From Aptenodytes patagonicus (taxonomy: Eukaryota > Chordata > Aves > Sphenisciformes > Spheniscidae), in assembly GCF_965638725.1 (NCBI RefSeq), contig NC_134970.1:3849001-3913000 (forward strand): a stretch of 64,000 nt of DNA, written 5' to 3'. The position numbers were made by a program, and so were the translations under genes. The notes beneath the pieces are model-generated. The model did not search any database. It worked only from the letters and a program-made list of their open reading frames with translations, and was not told the origin of the DNA. How positions within the stretch are numbered: the stretch's first letter is position 1; every line of letters starts with the position of its first letter. This document shows, in pieces, positions 8,716 to 17,925 of this stretch.

Positions 8716-11700
8716 CTGCCACATTAAAAGAAAACAAACACACAAGCATAAACAACCAAAGTTAGGCTAAACAAGGCTTAGAAGTTCAAACCACGTAACC
8801 TATGGGCAAAACAGATAATCAACAGCCAAGATAAACAGCAGCACGCAAGGAGGTGCATTAAAGGTGAGGACTCCTGATTTCTAACACAAGAAGATCCCCT
8901 TCGGGAACAGCGGGATTCTAGGACAATCCTCTCTCTCCTAACACTGAAATGAAGGTTGTACTGAAAGCTCATGATCCAGCCTCATTTTGCATTGCAGCCT
9001 GCAGAAAGTTAAAGAACCATGACAATGTTTAGTCATTTACACCTGGTAAAACGCAACCCACTCTGCCATTTTCCACCCACACTGCTCAGCTGCAGGGAAG
9101 ACAGGCAAAGAACCAGGTGTCATATGTTTAAGTCAGGCCCGAGAGACATTTCTCTCTCAGGCTGGGCGTACCGTGCTCATGTGCAGGGGGAGGTTCTCAG
9201 TGTCTGTCTGGTCGTCTTGCTCAGATGAATCCGTTTCTTCCATTTGCTGCATTTCCAGCTCAGAGGGGAGAAGAGCTGTCAGGTAGGGTACAGTGAAAGG
9301 CCTGGCAGCAATCACTAGGGTTAGGGAAAAGGACACAGTCAGCAAGCTGGGAAAAGGCTCCTCAAGTCAGAGACTATGAAGCACAAAGCCAACTGGTTAC
9401 TTAGAGACCAAACACTTTCACTGGTCCTGGTTTTAAACACACACACACTCTTTTCCTGCTGCTCCCAGGGATCAGGAATGAAATATGCTGTCCCTAAAAG
9501 ATAGCGGTCTCTAATTTCCTATTTTCTGAGGCTCCTTTATGTTTCCAGCTAAGGACGCAGCATTATACTAACACAAAAAATCCTTCCTGACCTCCATAAA
9601 AGTTCAATTATCTCACAGGCTGCAGCATCACTTAGTCCCCCTTAAGATAACACTGACATCGATGCCATCAGTGAGCCTTGGGAAGGTGGGAATTCTCATC
9701 ACTGCTCTGCAGACAGAGAAACAGGAAAACCTCCACTGCCTACCACAAAAATGTGAGAGAGAAGAAATTACTTGTTCAAAAGTTACAGAGGGGCGGAGTC
9801 AGGATTGGGATGAGCTTTAAATTTAGCACCTGTCAGCCAAGGCTTTCTCCACCAGCAGAAGCAAGCGAGCCTTTGGTGAGGGTGGAAGCCTACCATTTGG
9901 CTTTGATTCTGTTTATCATCCACGTTTTAAACAGAAAATTCCTCATTTCCCTGCCTTCCAGTGCCTCAGAAGGGCAAACGCAATGTGGTCCTTCAGTGCT
10001 CACCTCCTGCAGTAGCAAGAACTCTAACAGAGTGTGTACTCAGTTAGATAGCTGCCATTTACAGCACAAAGTGTCCTAGATAACTCACATGGGAACGTGC
10101 TAACATCATCTTTGAAGAGACTCTGTGTTTCTCCCGTCTTAGCCATGAAACGCGTGAGAGCTCTTTCTACGTCACGCCGTTGAGATGCTGCCTTTTCCCG
10201 TAGGACTTGATAATCAGATACTGGCTCCCGGTATGTCTGTGGAGCAGGGAGGAGAAAAAAAAGAACACCGTTAGTGGATGCAGTGCAGAGAGCTGAACCT
10301 CAAAACACTACTAGGATGCAGATGCTACAGGCAAGCATTGACCTTAAACATGCAGAGATTTTCAGGATGAGATGTCAATCAGCCAGAAATCTACAGCAAG
10401 GGCAACCCGCAAACAACAAGCAATACATTAAGCCAGGAGAAACAATGTTTTGGATAAACAGTACCAGCACGACAGTAAAAATATTTATACACCACTCCTG
10501 GTGTCATTGACTGCAGACAGACCCCAAATGGCACGGAAGTCTTTTTTCACTCACTGGCGTCTTGATGTAAGTGTGAGGATCTGGAAACTCAGGGAAATGG
10601 CCAGGAATGTGGGATGGATGTGGCTTGTTCTGTCCAGCTGTCAGGGCTTTGGGAGTCACAGGCTGGTTTGTCACAGGAGCTACAGTTAGAAAAAAATGCA
10701 CACACACAAATCAGCCAGCTTCGTTCTGCCAAGAGTTAGGGACAAGGTGCTAGCTTATACTGAGCTGTGATCCATGTCTCCAGGTCCTATGAAAGGGACA
10801 GAGCACGTCCCATGAGCAATAGTTTCAGGCTGTGTTTGGCATCCCAAAAGGGAACAAGGATTACTTGACCCCTCTCTCCTACACGAGAGGAACAAAACCG
10901 TCTCGAGGATTCTCATGTGCAATGAGGATGCTGAAGCAAAGGCAACTGATTCGGCAGAGGGTACCTTCCTTCACCTATTACACAGTCATTACAGGAATCC
11001 TTAACACAAACTGCATTTCCAGGAGCACTGGACTGCATCATCCATCAGAAAAGCAGGAGCCCTGGATGCCAGCAGATAGGAATGCCGAATTATTTCCAAT
11101 TTTCCTACGTAAGAAGAGAAAGGATTTCCCACATACGGGCAGTGATGACCATCCTCTGGGACCGCTTGGCATATGCAGGAAGCGTTTCAACATTGAACCC
11201 TGAAATACAAAAGAGGAAACAGAAATCACACCAAGAGTTTATCCTGTCAAAAATCCCTTCTCTTAGGCTTCTCCAGAATTTTTCCAAGGGCTCCAAATTA
11301 CATGAGAAAGAAAATCACGTACTCTGCATATATTCATACTGCATCCACAGCAGCGATATCCGAGCGCCTGCATGAGGCCCGGAGCAGTGGGCATCAGAAA
11401 CACGGGGGACAGATTTTCCTACCGACGCAGCACACCCACATCTTTTGCAATGCAGGCAGCTGGAATTAGCGGGACCAGTCAACTACTCACCCATTTCCAC
11501 TAGAGTAACCACTATATCGGAGAGCGTAGGCTGTGTTCTGGCTGTATGTTCACAGTAGGACTTTGCGCTCCTTCCAATTTCAGAAATATCTGGGGGGGGT
11601 GGAAAAAAACACCACCACATATTCGATTCAGACAGTGACCACACATCTGTGTCAGCCCAACCCTGGTTTCAGAGACCTGAATTTTTAGCAAATTTAGCAA

Positions 11701-13540
11701 GGAATGAAAAATATCTCCTGGAATCCAGTGTCTTACAGCCTGCGTATTTGAAGTTAAAGCGTGTGCAAAGTAAGGAGACACTAAAGATCAGAGAGTCAGA
11801 TGTTTTCCACAAATGCAAAAGGCAAATCTGCATCACAGGCGTGAAAAAATACAAAACCTAATCACCTCTTGATTTCAGAAAAAGAGATCCCAGGCACATC
11901 ACCTGGAAGAGTAGGAGCAGAGCTGCCAAACACAGGAACTTCTACAGCCTTAACTGACTAAAGGTCTGGAACTTTGTCTCTATTTATTCTGGCAGCGTCT
12001 CAGTATGGGGAGCTTATTAGGATACCTAATGATTATCTAATGAGTACTCACTAAGATAAATAAGTACTTCTGAGTTCGGACAAACATCTCGCGCTCACAG
12101 AAGCCTGCGGCTCCGGGGCTGCGCTCTAGCCACCAGTCCAGCCTTCCGCTTTTGCTAACGTCATTAACACAAGGTAATAAAAAAACGCAACAAAAAAATG
12201 GGAGAGTGAAGGCCAATTTGAAAACAGAGAAACGCAAAACTTCAGGGGACCAGCGTGACTTTGCTGGACACTCACAGCTTTGTAACATCTCTGTCAGCGT
12301 CTCCACCGCGGCCTTTTCAGCGCTCTCGAAGCCGGCTTCGGTGAGCAAGGAGCTGACCACCACTTGCAGGGTCCTCCTCCGAGCCAGGTAGTAGTTATCC
12401 GCAGGCGTGGTTGCGTGCTTGCTGCCCGACCTCTGCGGACACAGACCAACCCCCCCCGCCCCGAAACGACAGCTCAGAGAAACGAAGCCACCTCCAGACC
12501 CGCTGCGGCGGGGGGGGGGGGGGGAGCAGCGAGGCCAGAGCTCTGCTTGCCCCAGCAGCGGCTACCGGGAAGGGCGAGCCCCCTGGGCTGCGGGGCGCTG
12601 CCCTGGGACGGGCTCCGTGATGCAGCGGAGGGCTGCAGGCAGGGCTGCAGGCAGGGCTGAAGGCAGGGCTGAAGGCAGGGCTGCGGGCAGGGCTGCGGGC
12701 AGGGCTGAAGGCAGGACTGAAGGCACGGCTGAAGGCAGGGCTGCGGGCAGGGCTGTGGGCAGGGCTGCGGGCAGAGCTGAGGGCAGGGCTGAGGGCAGGG
12801 CTGAAGGTAGGGCTGCGGGCAGGGCTGCGGGCAGGGCTGAAGGCAGGGCTGGAGGGCAGGGCTGCGGGCAGGGCTGAGGGCAGGGCTGCGGGCAGGGCTG
12901 CGGGCAGGGCTGAAGGCAGGGCTGAAGGCAGGGCTGCGGGCAGGGCTGCGGGCAGGGCTGGAGGGCAGGGCTGCGGGCAGGGCTGCCTGCGCTCCGAGGG
13001 CAGGGGCCGGCCCTGCCTGTCCCCCACTGCGCGCATGCGCACACACGCACACAGCTACACACATGTACATACGCATACACACATATATACATATACACAC
13101 GCAGATCTATACATCTACATCTACACATATGTACACGCATACACACACACGCATATACAGGTAAGATATAGACACGGTGCTGCAGGCACCACTCATGGTG
13201 GAACGCCCTCTGGGGCGCGGCCCCTTTAAAAAAGCCGCCCCACGGGCACCCCCGCCTGGCTGCCCCCTTCGCCGGCCAATCCGAGCGGAAGAACTTGAGC
13301 CAATCAAGCCCCGCTGCCGAACCCCGCCTCCCTCCGGCCATTCAGCCAATCAGCGCCTCCCTCCCCTCAGCCTCCGCCTCAAAGCCCCACGGGCAGGCCG
13401 CAGGCGCCTCAGCGCCATGGGAGGAACAGGCCGCTGCCGTTCCGCCCGGTCCCCGCGGGAAACACCCTCCATAACGGCCCCGCGTCCCGGCGAGGAGCCG
13501 CCGTTACCGTGCCGGAGCCACCGGACGCTGTGTCCGCCAT
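8572..13540 (-). CDS. TAF8: TAF8, TFIID subunit 8, eight exons
   Basis: Coding exons in transcript order are 13540-13508, 12432-12276, 11589-11491, 11199-11137, 10679-10555, 10236-10089, 9314-9172 and 8715-8572. Phases agree at every junction and total 912 nt (303 residues; human is about 310). TAF8 pairs with TAF10 through its histone fold and tethers TAF2 in TFIID, the complex that positions RNA polymerase II at promoters. The histone fold spans about residues 25-100 (RRRTLQVVVSSLLTEAGFES, VETLTEMLQS, TLSDIVVTLVEMGFNV). It is followed by the Pro-rich segment (PVTNQPVTPKALTAGQN, FPEFPDPHTYIKTP), the LREKAASQRRDVERALTRF helix, an acidic stretch (MEETDSSEQDDQTDTE) and the nuclear localisation signal PVKKPKIRRKK at 293-303. 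The protein stops right after KK, where human has three more residues. It is transcribed away from CCND3, as in human. Confidence 0.96.
9172..9314 (-). CDS. TAF8: TAF8 exon 7 (residues 209-256), acidic region
   Basis: It encodes IAARPFTVPYLTALLPSELE and then an acidic Gln/Glu/Asp-rich stretch. It ends at Thr256 before GTACGC. Confidence 0.94.
10089..10236 (-). CDS. TAF8: TAF8 exon 6 (residues 160-208)
   Basis: It encodes TYREPVSDYQVLREKAASQ, RRDVERALTRFMAKTGE and FKDDVSTFP. One base carries over to Leu209. The donor is GTGAGT. Confidence 0.94.
10555..10679 (-). CDS. TAF8: TAF8 exon 5 (residues 118-159), proline-rich
   Basis: It encodes PPVTNQPVTPKALTAGQNKP and FPEFPDPHTYIKTP, the extended segment after the histone fold. 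It ends in phase 0 at GTGAGT. Confidence 0.94.
11137..11199 (-). CDS. TAF8: TAF8 exon 4 (residues 97-117)
   Basis: A short 63-nt exon encodes FNVETLPAYAKRSQRMVIT, with acceptor tttcag and donor GTATGT. Confidence 0.94.
11491..11589 (-). CDS. TAF8: TAF8 exon 3 (residues 64-96), end of histone fold
   Basis: It encodes ISEIGRSAKSYCEHTART and then PTLSDIVVTLVEM. The pyrimidine tract before it is a run of C on the minus strand. Confidence 0.94.
12276..12432 (-). CDS. TAF8: TAF8 exon 2 (residues 12-63), start of histone fold
   Basis: It runs from RSGSK through ADNYYLARRRTLQVVVSSLL to TEMLQS. One base (T) carries over to make Tyr64. The acceptor is ccgcag and the donor GTGAGT. Confidence 0.95.
12505..12523 (+). 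repeat. Poly-G run in TAF8 intron 1
   Basis: An almost uninterrupted G tract follows gctgcggc. It is a likely G-quadruplex (C-rich on the transcript strand) and a place where length is easily misread. Confidence 0.7.
12630..12988. repeat. 12-bp minisatellite in TAF8 intron 1
   Basis: There are about 29-30 tandem copies of GGGCTGMRGGCA, mostly the variants GGGCTGCGGGCA and GGGCTGAAGGCA, with two longer units near 12850 and 12958. Because 12 is a multiple of 3, both strands stay open in several frames and produce long artificial reading frames (GRAEGRA, ALPSALP). Confidence 0.93.
13036..13157. repeat. CA/TA-rich microsatellite
   Basis: Imperfect alternating purine-pyrimidine (ACACACGC, ATATACAT, CATACACA) adjoins the minisatellite. 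It is potential Z-DNA and variable in length. Confidence 0.85.
13276..13350 (+). promoter_or_regulatory. Three CCAAT boxes inside TAF8 intron 1
   Basis: CCAAT occurs at 13276-13280, 13300-13304 and 13346-13350 on the + strand within GC-rich DNA, giving the multiple NF-Y site arrangement usual in promoters. The boxes lie 190-265 bases inside the TAF8 transcript and face away from it, so they may serve a divergent + strand transcript. Confidence 0.5.
13508..13540 (-). CDS. TAF8: TAF8 exon 1 (residues 1-11)
   Basis: It encodes MADTASGGSGT, ending at a GTAACG donor (13507). The start codon lies in CAAGATGGCGGA, a translation-initiator (TISU) context, and matches the MAD start of human TAF8. Confidence 0.92.
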
Positions 13541-13640
13541 CTTGGAGCCATATGGAGCCGTGCGCATGCGCCAGGTGCGGCGGCCGGGGGGGGGGGGGTT
13601 GCGCGTTGAGGCGCGCGCGGGGCACTGTGGGATTTGTAGT
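13530..13640 (-). promoter_or_regulatory. TAF8 core promoter: TISU/YY1, NRF1 and ZNF143 sites
   Basis: Reading in the TAF8 direction there is a ZNF143/STAF-type site ACTACAAATCCCACAGTGC (13640-13622), an NRF1 palindrome GCGCATGCGC (13571-13562) and the TISU/YY1 element CAAGATGGCGGA over the start codon. There is no TATA box. Together they fit a housekeeping CpG promoter with a very short 5' UTR. Confidence 0.7.
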
Positions 13641-13656
13641 GTGGGTGGGAGGGAGG

Positions 13657-14240
13657 CGTCGTGGTGTGACCCCAGCCGGCAACCGAGCCCCACGGCTCAC
13701 TGCCCCCCGGTGGGATGGGGGGAGAATCGGAAGGGTAGGAGTGAGAAAACTCGTGGGGTGAGATAAAGACAGTTTAATAGCGAAAAGAAAAGCCGCACAC
13801 ACCAAAGCAAGACAAGGAATCCGTTCCCTCCTTCCCATGGGCAGGCAGGTGTTCAGCCATCCCCAGGAAAGCAGGGCTCCATCAAGCATAACGGTGACTT
13901 GGGAAGACAAATGCTGTCACTCTGAATGTCCCCCCCTTCCTCCTTCTTCCCCAGCTCTATTTGCTGAGCATGACGTCATATGGTGCGGAATATCCCTTGG
14001 GTCAGTTGGGGTCAGCTGTCCCGGCCGTGTCCCCTCCCAACTCCTTGTGCCCCCCCAGCCTGCTCGCTGGTGGGGTGGGGTGAGGAGCAGAAAAGGCCTT
14101 GACTCTGTGTCAGCACTGCTCAGCAGTAACTGAAACATCCCTGTATTATTATCAACACAGTTTCCAGCACAAATCCAAAACACAGCCCCATACCAGCCTC
14201 TATGAAGAAAATTAACTCTACCCCAGCCAAAACCAGCACA
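13657..14240 (-). mobile_element. Solo LTR of an avian endogenous retrovirus
   Basis: I recognise the sequence as an LTR repeated widely in bird genomes. In its own (minus) direction it starts TGTGCTGGTTTTGGCTGGG, has a TGACGTCA CRE (13971-13978), an ATTAAACTGTCTTTATC stretch near the R/U5 part, and ends near GGGGTCACACCACGAC. It is about 585 bp. No internal retroviral region or second LTR is next to it, so it is a solo LTR. The terminal TG/CA is partly mutated (CG at 13657-13658) and no clean target duplication is visible. It points the same way as TAF8, about 115 bp upstream of its start codon. Confidence 0.85.
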
Positions 14241-16180
14241 GGAGGGCATGGGCAGGCGGGCGTGGAGCCTGTGCCACTGCCTGCACTGCCCAGCCCCAGT
14301 GCTCGCTGCCCCCCCCCCCCCCCAGCAGTGTGCCCATGGCAGGGTGGGGGTCCCCTGGGTGCTCCCCTGCGCACCTGTGTGCCCGCTGCCACGTGGGCCC
14401 GCAGGAGGCGGGTGCTGGTGTCGTATGTGGGCTCCAAGCGCCGGCTGCAGCCCGTGGCCCTGCAAGGTGCCGTGAGCCAGTGGGGCAAAGGTCTAAAGTT
14501 CAGCCCACCTTGTTCTGAGGTTCAGAAGAGTGCCTCTTTCATTTCCTGAGATGTATTGAAGCTTGTGGTTTTCCACTTCTTGTCTGGGCACCTTGGGGGG
14601 GAAAGCCCTCACCCTGCCTCTACAGGCTAACCAGGAGAGCGAAACCTGTGTAATGGCATTGCACTTACCTTAGAATAGCCCGCGTTCCCATTAGGAAACT
14701 ATTTACTAAAAAAGCTTGAAAAGTACCAGCGGTGTGCTGGGAACCCTGTAACCACGGGAGCACTTAGGGTTTTCCTGTTGTAAGCAATATGTACTCTTAG
14801 CTGAACCTCAGTGTACCAGCCTGTGTGCTTAGATCTTTTGATCAAAGCTTTGGTGTCAGTTAAGTGTTTCAGAAAGGCAGAACAGGAAACCCCCACGCTA
14901 CAACTCCCACCCCTTGCTTCCTGTTTAAGTACATGTGTGGGAGAGCAAGAACATTGTAAGAACCAATTACTGCATGTGAGAGGGGAAAAAAAAGTGATGT
15001 AAACAACAGCTGCCACGCTGGAAATTAAAGGTCCTGATTGTATTTGGTTTGGATGGCAACACAGCTTCTACACACTGCTGGCTTTTCAACAACAATAGCA
15101 AAATCCATTAACAGACAGGGAAAGCGAGGAGGCAGAGGAAGGTGGAGGCTGGATTGTTCAAAGCAAACACGCCTGCAGAAGCAAACTTCTTGATCATCAA
15201 AGGTAGGCGGCAACATCAGAGACTGAAAATGTGATATAGAGGGCAATCTTATGCCTTATGTGCTCAGGGACAAGCAAAACTGTTGGCAGAGGGCTGGTGG
15301 AGTGTAATTGTGCCGAAGATATTAAAAGTACCGTGAAATGGCTGTGTGTGAGGGGGTTGGTGCTGACTGGGGATCTTGCTGCAGTTTGTCTATGTGAATT
15401 CCCACGGTGTCAGCGTTCTGCCAAACCGTGAGGCAGCCACTTTACCATCCCTCAGCAGGGATATCGGTCTCTGCCATGGCTTTGTAGTGGAGGTGGGGCA
15501 GGCTCTCAGCCCCCTAGCATGTTAAGAAAGAGAGAGATGCTGAAGCCTTGTAGATTCCAGCTGAGGAACTTCTGGAGGTCTGCATGCTAGTGAGTAAGCT
15601 GACATTGCGGATGAAGCTAAAAGAGGGGAAATGTGAGTGCTTAATGTTGGTAGGTTGCAATTTTCTGGGTAACTCCTGAGATGTGTCAGACCCCAATTGT
15701 TTGGATGGGAAGGGGAGTGAATGCTGGCAGGGCTGGACTGAAAGCATCGGTGTAGTGCTGGTGCTGCAAAGACAGGCTTGAGTAGAGCCAAAAATGTCTG
15801 CAGGAGCGCTGGGGGAGTTTCAGACTGGTTGGTACTATGCATGGTACCATGGGAAGTGTTGTGCCCCTCGGTGTCAGCTTGCCATCAAGTTAATTCAACC
15901 AATTTACAGCTTGCTCTTGTAGCAAATCTAGGGGATGAGTAAATGGGGAAGCAAGTGTGAACAGGTGCTTTTGCTGATGAATGTTGTGTGCATCAGAGTA
16001 CTAAGTAAGGCAGCATTTCCTCCTCATAATATAATATGCCAGCCATCACACTGAGCAGGGGAAAAAAAGAAATAAATGGTGATTAGTGGTGTGGTGCTAG
16101 ACCCTGAAATGTTTCAGGCAGAAGAGAGATCGGGTAGGGGCCCAGTGCAGAGTGAGGGAGTAGCATGCACATGTTTGAGA
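14241..16180. other. Intergenic, GC-rich then A/T-rich
   Basis: 14241-14530 is CpG-rich with one exon-like fragment (14405-14466, low confidence). The remainder shows no gene or clear repeat. Confidence 0.5.
14309..14323 (+). repeat. C15 homopolymer
   Basis: Fifteen consecutive C in a GC-rich block; its length should not be trusted without read support. Confidence 0.9.
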
Positions 16181-16189
16181 TGCGTGTGG

Positions 16190-16330
16190 GTCAGGACCTC
16201 AGTCTGCTCTTATCTCTGCTGCTACGTCTCTCCTTCACTCCCTCATCTGTGCAGTGAGGAGGATGAGGGTATTAGCAGCTGAGTTATTTTACTGAGATTG
16301 TGAGGGGTGAAATATAAATACAGCACATGA
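16190..16330 (+). repeat. MIR-like SINE fragment
   Basis: The succession of cctcatctgtg, a GGATGAGGGTATT stretch, and TTATTTTACTGAGATTGTGA before GGGGTGAAATATAAATAC follows the 3' half of an old MIR (CORE-SINE) copy. Confidence 0.5.
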
Positions 16331-16954
16331 TAGTTGATCCGTAACTCCTGGTTGTTTTATTGCATGAGGACAGTCTCTTCTTGGTCTCTTGTCTCCAGTA
16401 CTTTGTAATGTCACTTTTCAGCCTGTTATTTACAGCACTTGCCTAGAATGAAACAAACCTGGCTTTCAGTCCCTGCCTTCAGGAGTGTTTATGCATGTAA
16501 CTGCTTCACATAAAACACAGATACAATCCTGAAGAATACAGACTGAGACCCAGCATCCTTCTCCTGCTCTGGAGAATTAACTGCAGATCTGTACAGCCAC
16601 ACAGCTTCTCTCTGCCCCAGCTGACTCAAATTTTTTTCTGTGCAATGCTTGTTTCTGTCCATATGGATGGAGGGCATCCAGTGTCTTCCTGAGCAGACCT
16701 GGAGCATCTTTCTGGGAGTTGGAAAGTGGAGAGGCTGAGCAGTTAATGAGAACATGAGCACAGTCTTCCTTCCTTCAGCTTTTGTAGGAAAGAAGGAGCC
16801 CTGCAGAGGCAAGGTTTCAGACCCCCCCACATCCGTCAGCAATTCCTAGCTAGTTATTTCAAGTCTTTTTGAAATGCCCAGCTCCCACCTGAGCATTGCT
16901 GAGGGAGCCTTGCCTAGCCTAGCCTGTATTCCCACCAGGGATCTGATGCCCCGC

Positions 16955-17045
16955 AGTACAATTCAGGCTGGAAGGGACCTCAGGAGGTCTCTAGTCCAGT
17001 CTCCTGCTAGAAGCAGGCTCAGCCATGAGGTCAGACGAGGCTACT
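16955..17045 (-). repeat. CR1 LINE remnant
   Basis: GGCTGGAAGGGACCTCAGGA followed by CTAGTCCAGTCTCCTGCT is the reverse complement of the usual CR1 3' region. The copy is short and diverged, with its 3' end towards lower coordinates. Confidence 0.75.
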
Positions 17046-17814
17046 GAATGTAAACTTTCCTGTGCCCGCTTGCATCGTGTGTCCCCACAGCAGTCAAGAG
17101 CAAAGGGATGCTGGTAGCTGGGCTGTGCACCAGCTCTCCCAGCTCAGGCAGGCTTCAGGGAGTTCCCCCCAGGCACAAGCTCCTTCTGCAGCTGAAGAAT
17201 CTGCCTGCCAGGCCAGAGGCCAGGCCAGTGCAGTGCCTTCCATCAGTGTTGCGCAAGCATCTGCATCCAGGCAGGGTCCACTGCTCTTGTGTGTGTGCTG
17301 CCTCCTTCCTTGGGGTGTATGCTTGTCCAGATGAGCAGCCACAACTCTTCAGTGCGCCCCTGGCACCCACTGTCTCCTGCTGTGAGCTCCCTCTACAGAG
17401 ATGGGTTGCTGCAAATGAGGCTGCTGAAATTCCGGCAAAAGCATTTATTGCCTGCTCTGGCTGAGCTGTTTGGCCTGGCTTGTGCACGGCCCTCTGCATT
17501 TGATGTCTTTTGCTGATTCTTTCCTTGTATGTACTGCGTTACCTGATTTATTCATGTGTGGGAGCTATTGTGTAAATAAGAGTACTTCACAGCCCTGTGC
17601 TGCCTGTTTTTTATTCTTGGGAATATTCTTTTTTCCTCCTTCCCAAAGCTTCATAGACAAATTTCAGAAAATAAAACTGTTTAAGTCTCTAGCTCTTAGC
17701 ACTCCAGGGGCTTTGGTTTGGGAAGGGGGTGGTGGGGGAAGTCCTGCAGTGAGGGATGCTAGGGGAGGCTGGGTGCTGTCGTTAGTGGGGCAATGCATTG
17801 TATTATTATGGGCT

Positions 17815-17925
17815 GTAGTCCTGGCTCTGCAGCCAGCCTGCTGAGTAACCATAGGCAAGTCTCTGCTCCTCTGCATTTCGCTTTCCCGTCTGTAAGTACA
17901 GGCATTCTTTGTGAGATGCTTTCAG
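17815..17925 (+). repeat. MIR-like SINE fragment
   Basis: CTGGCTCTGC, then GTAACCATAGGCAAGTCTCT, CTGCATTTCGCTTTCCCGTC and TGTAAG follow the MIR core in the right order. Confidence 0.65.

Noticed and set aside
12630-12988. Tandem array resembling a CRISPR
   Set aside because: The units are 12 bp and contiguous, with no spacers, in a vertebrate intron.
12395-13341. Several 150-260 codon open frames on both strands
   Set aside because: They are made by the 12-bp minisatellite, whose unit length is a multiple of three. The translations are simple Ala/Pro/Ser or Gly/Arg/Ala repeats.
13417-13761. + strand open frame with a good start context opposite TAF8 exon 1
   Set aside because: It runs into the LTR, is Arg/Pro/Gly-rich and has no homology I recognise. 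I kept only the possible promoter as a finding.
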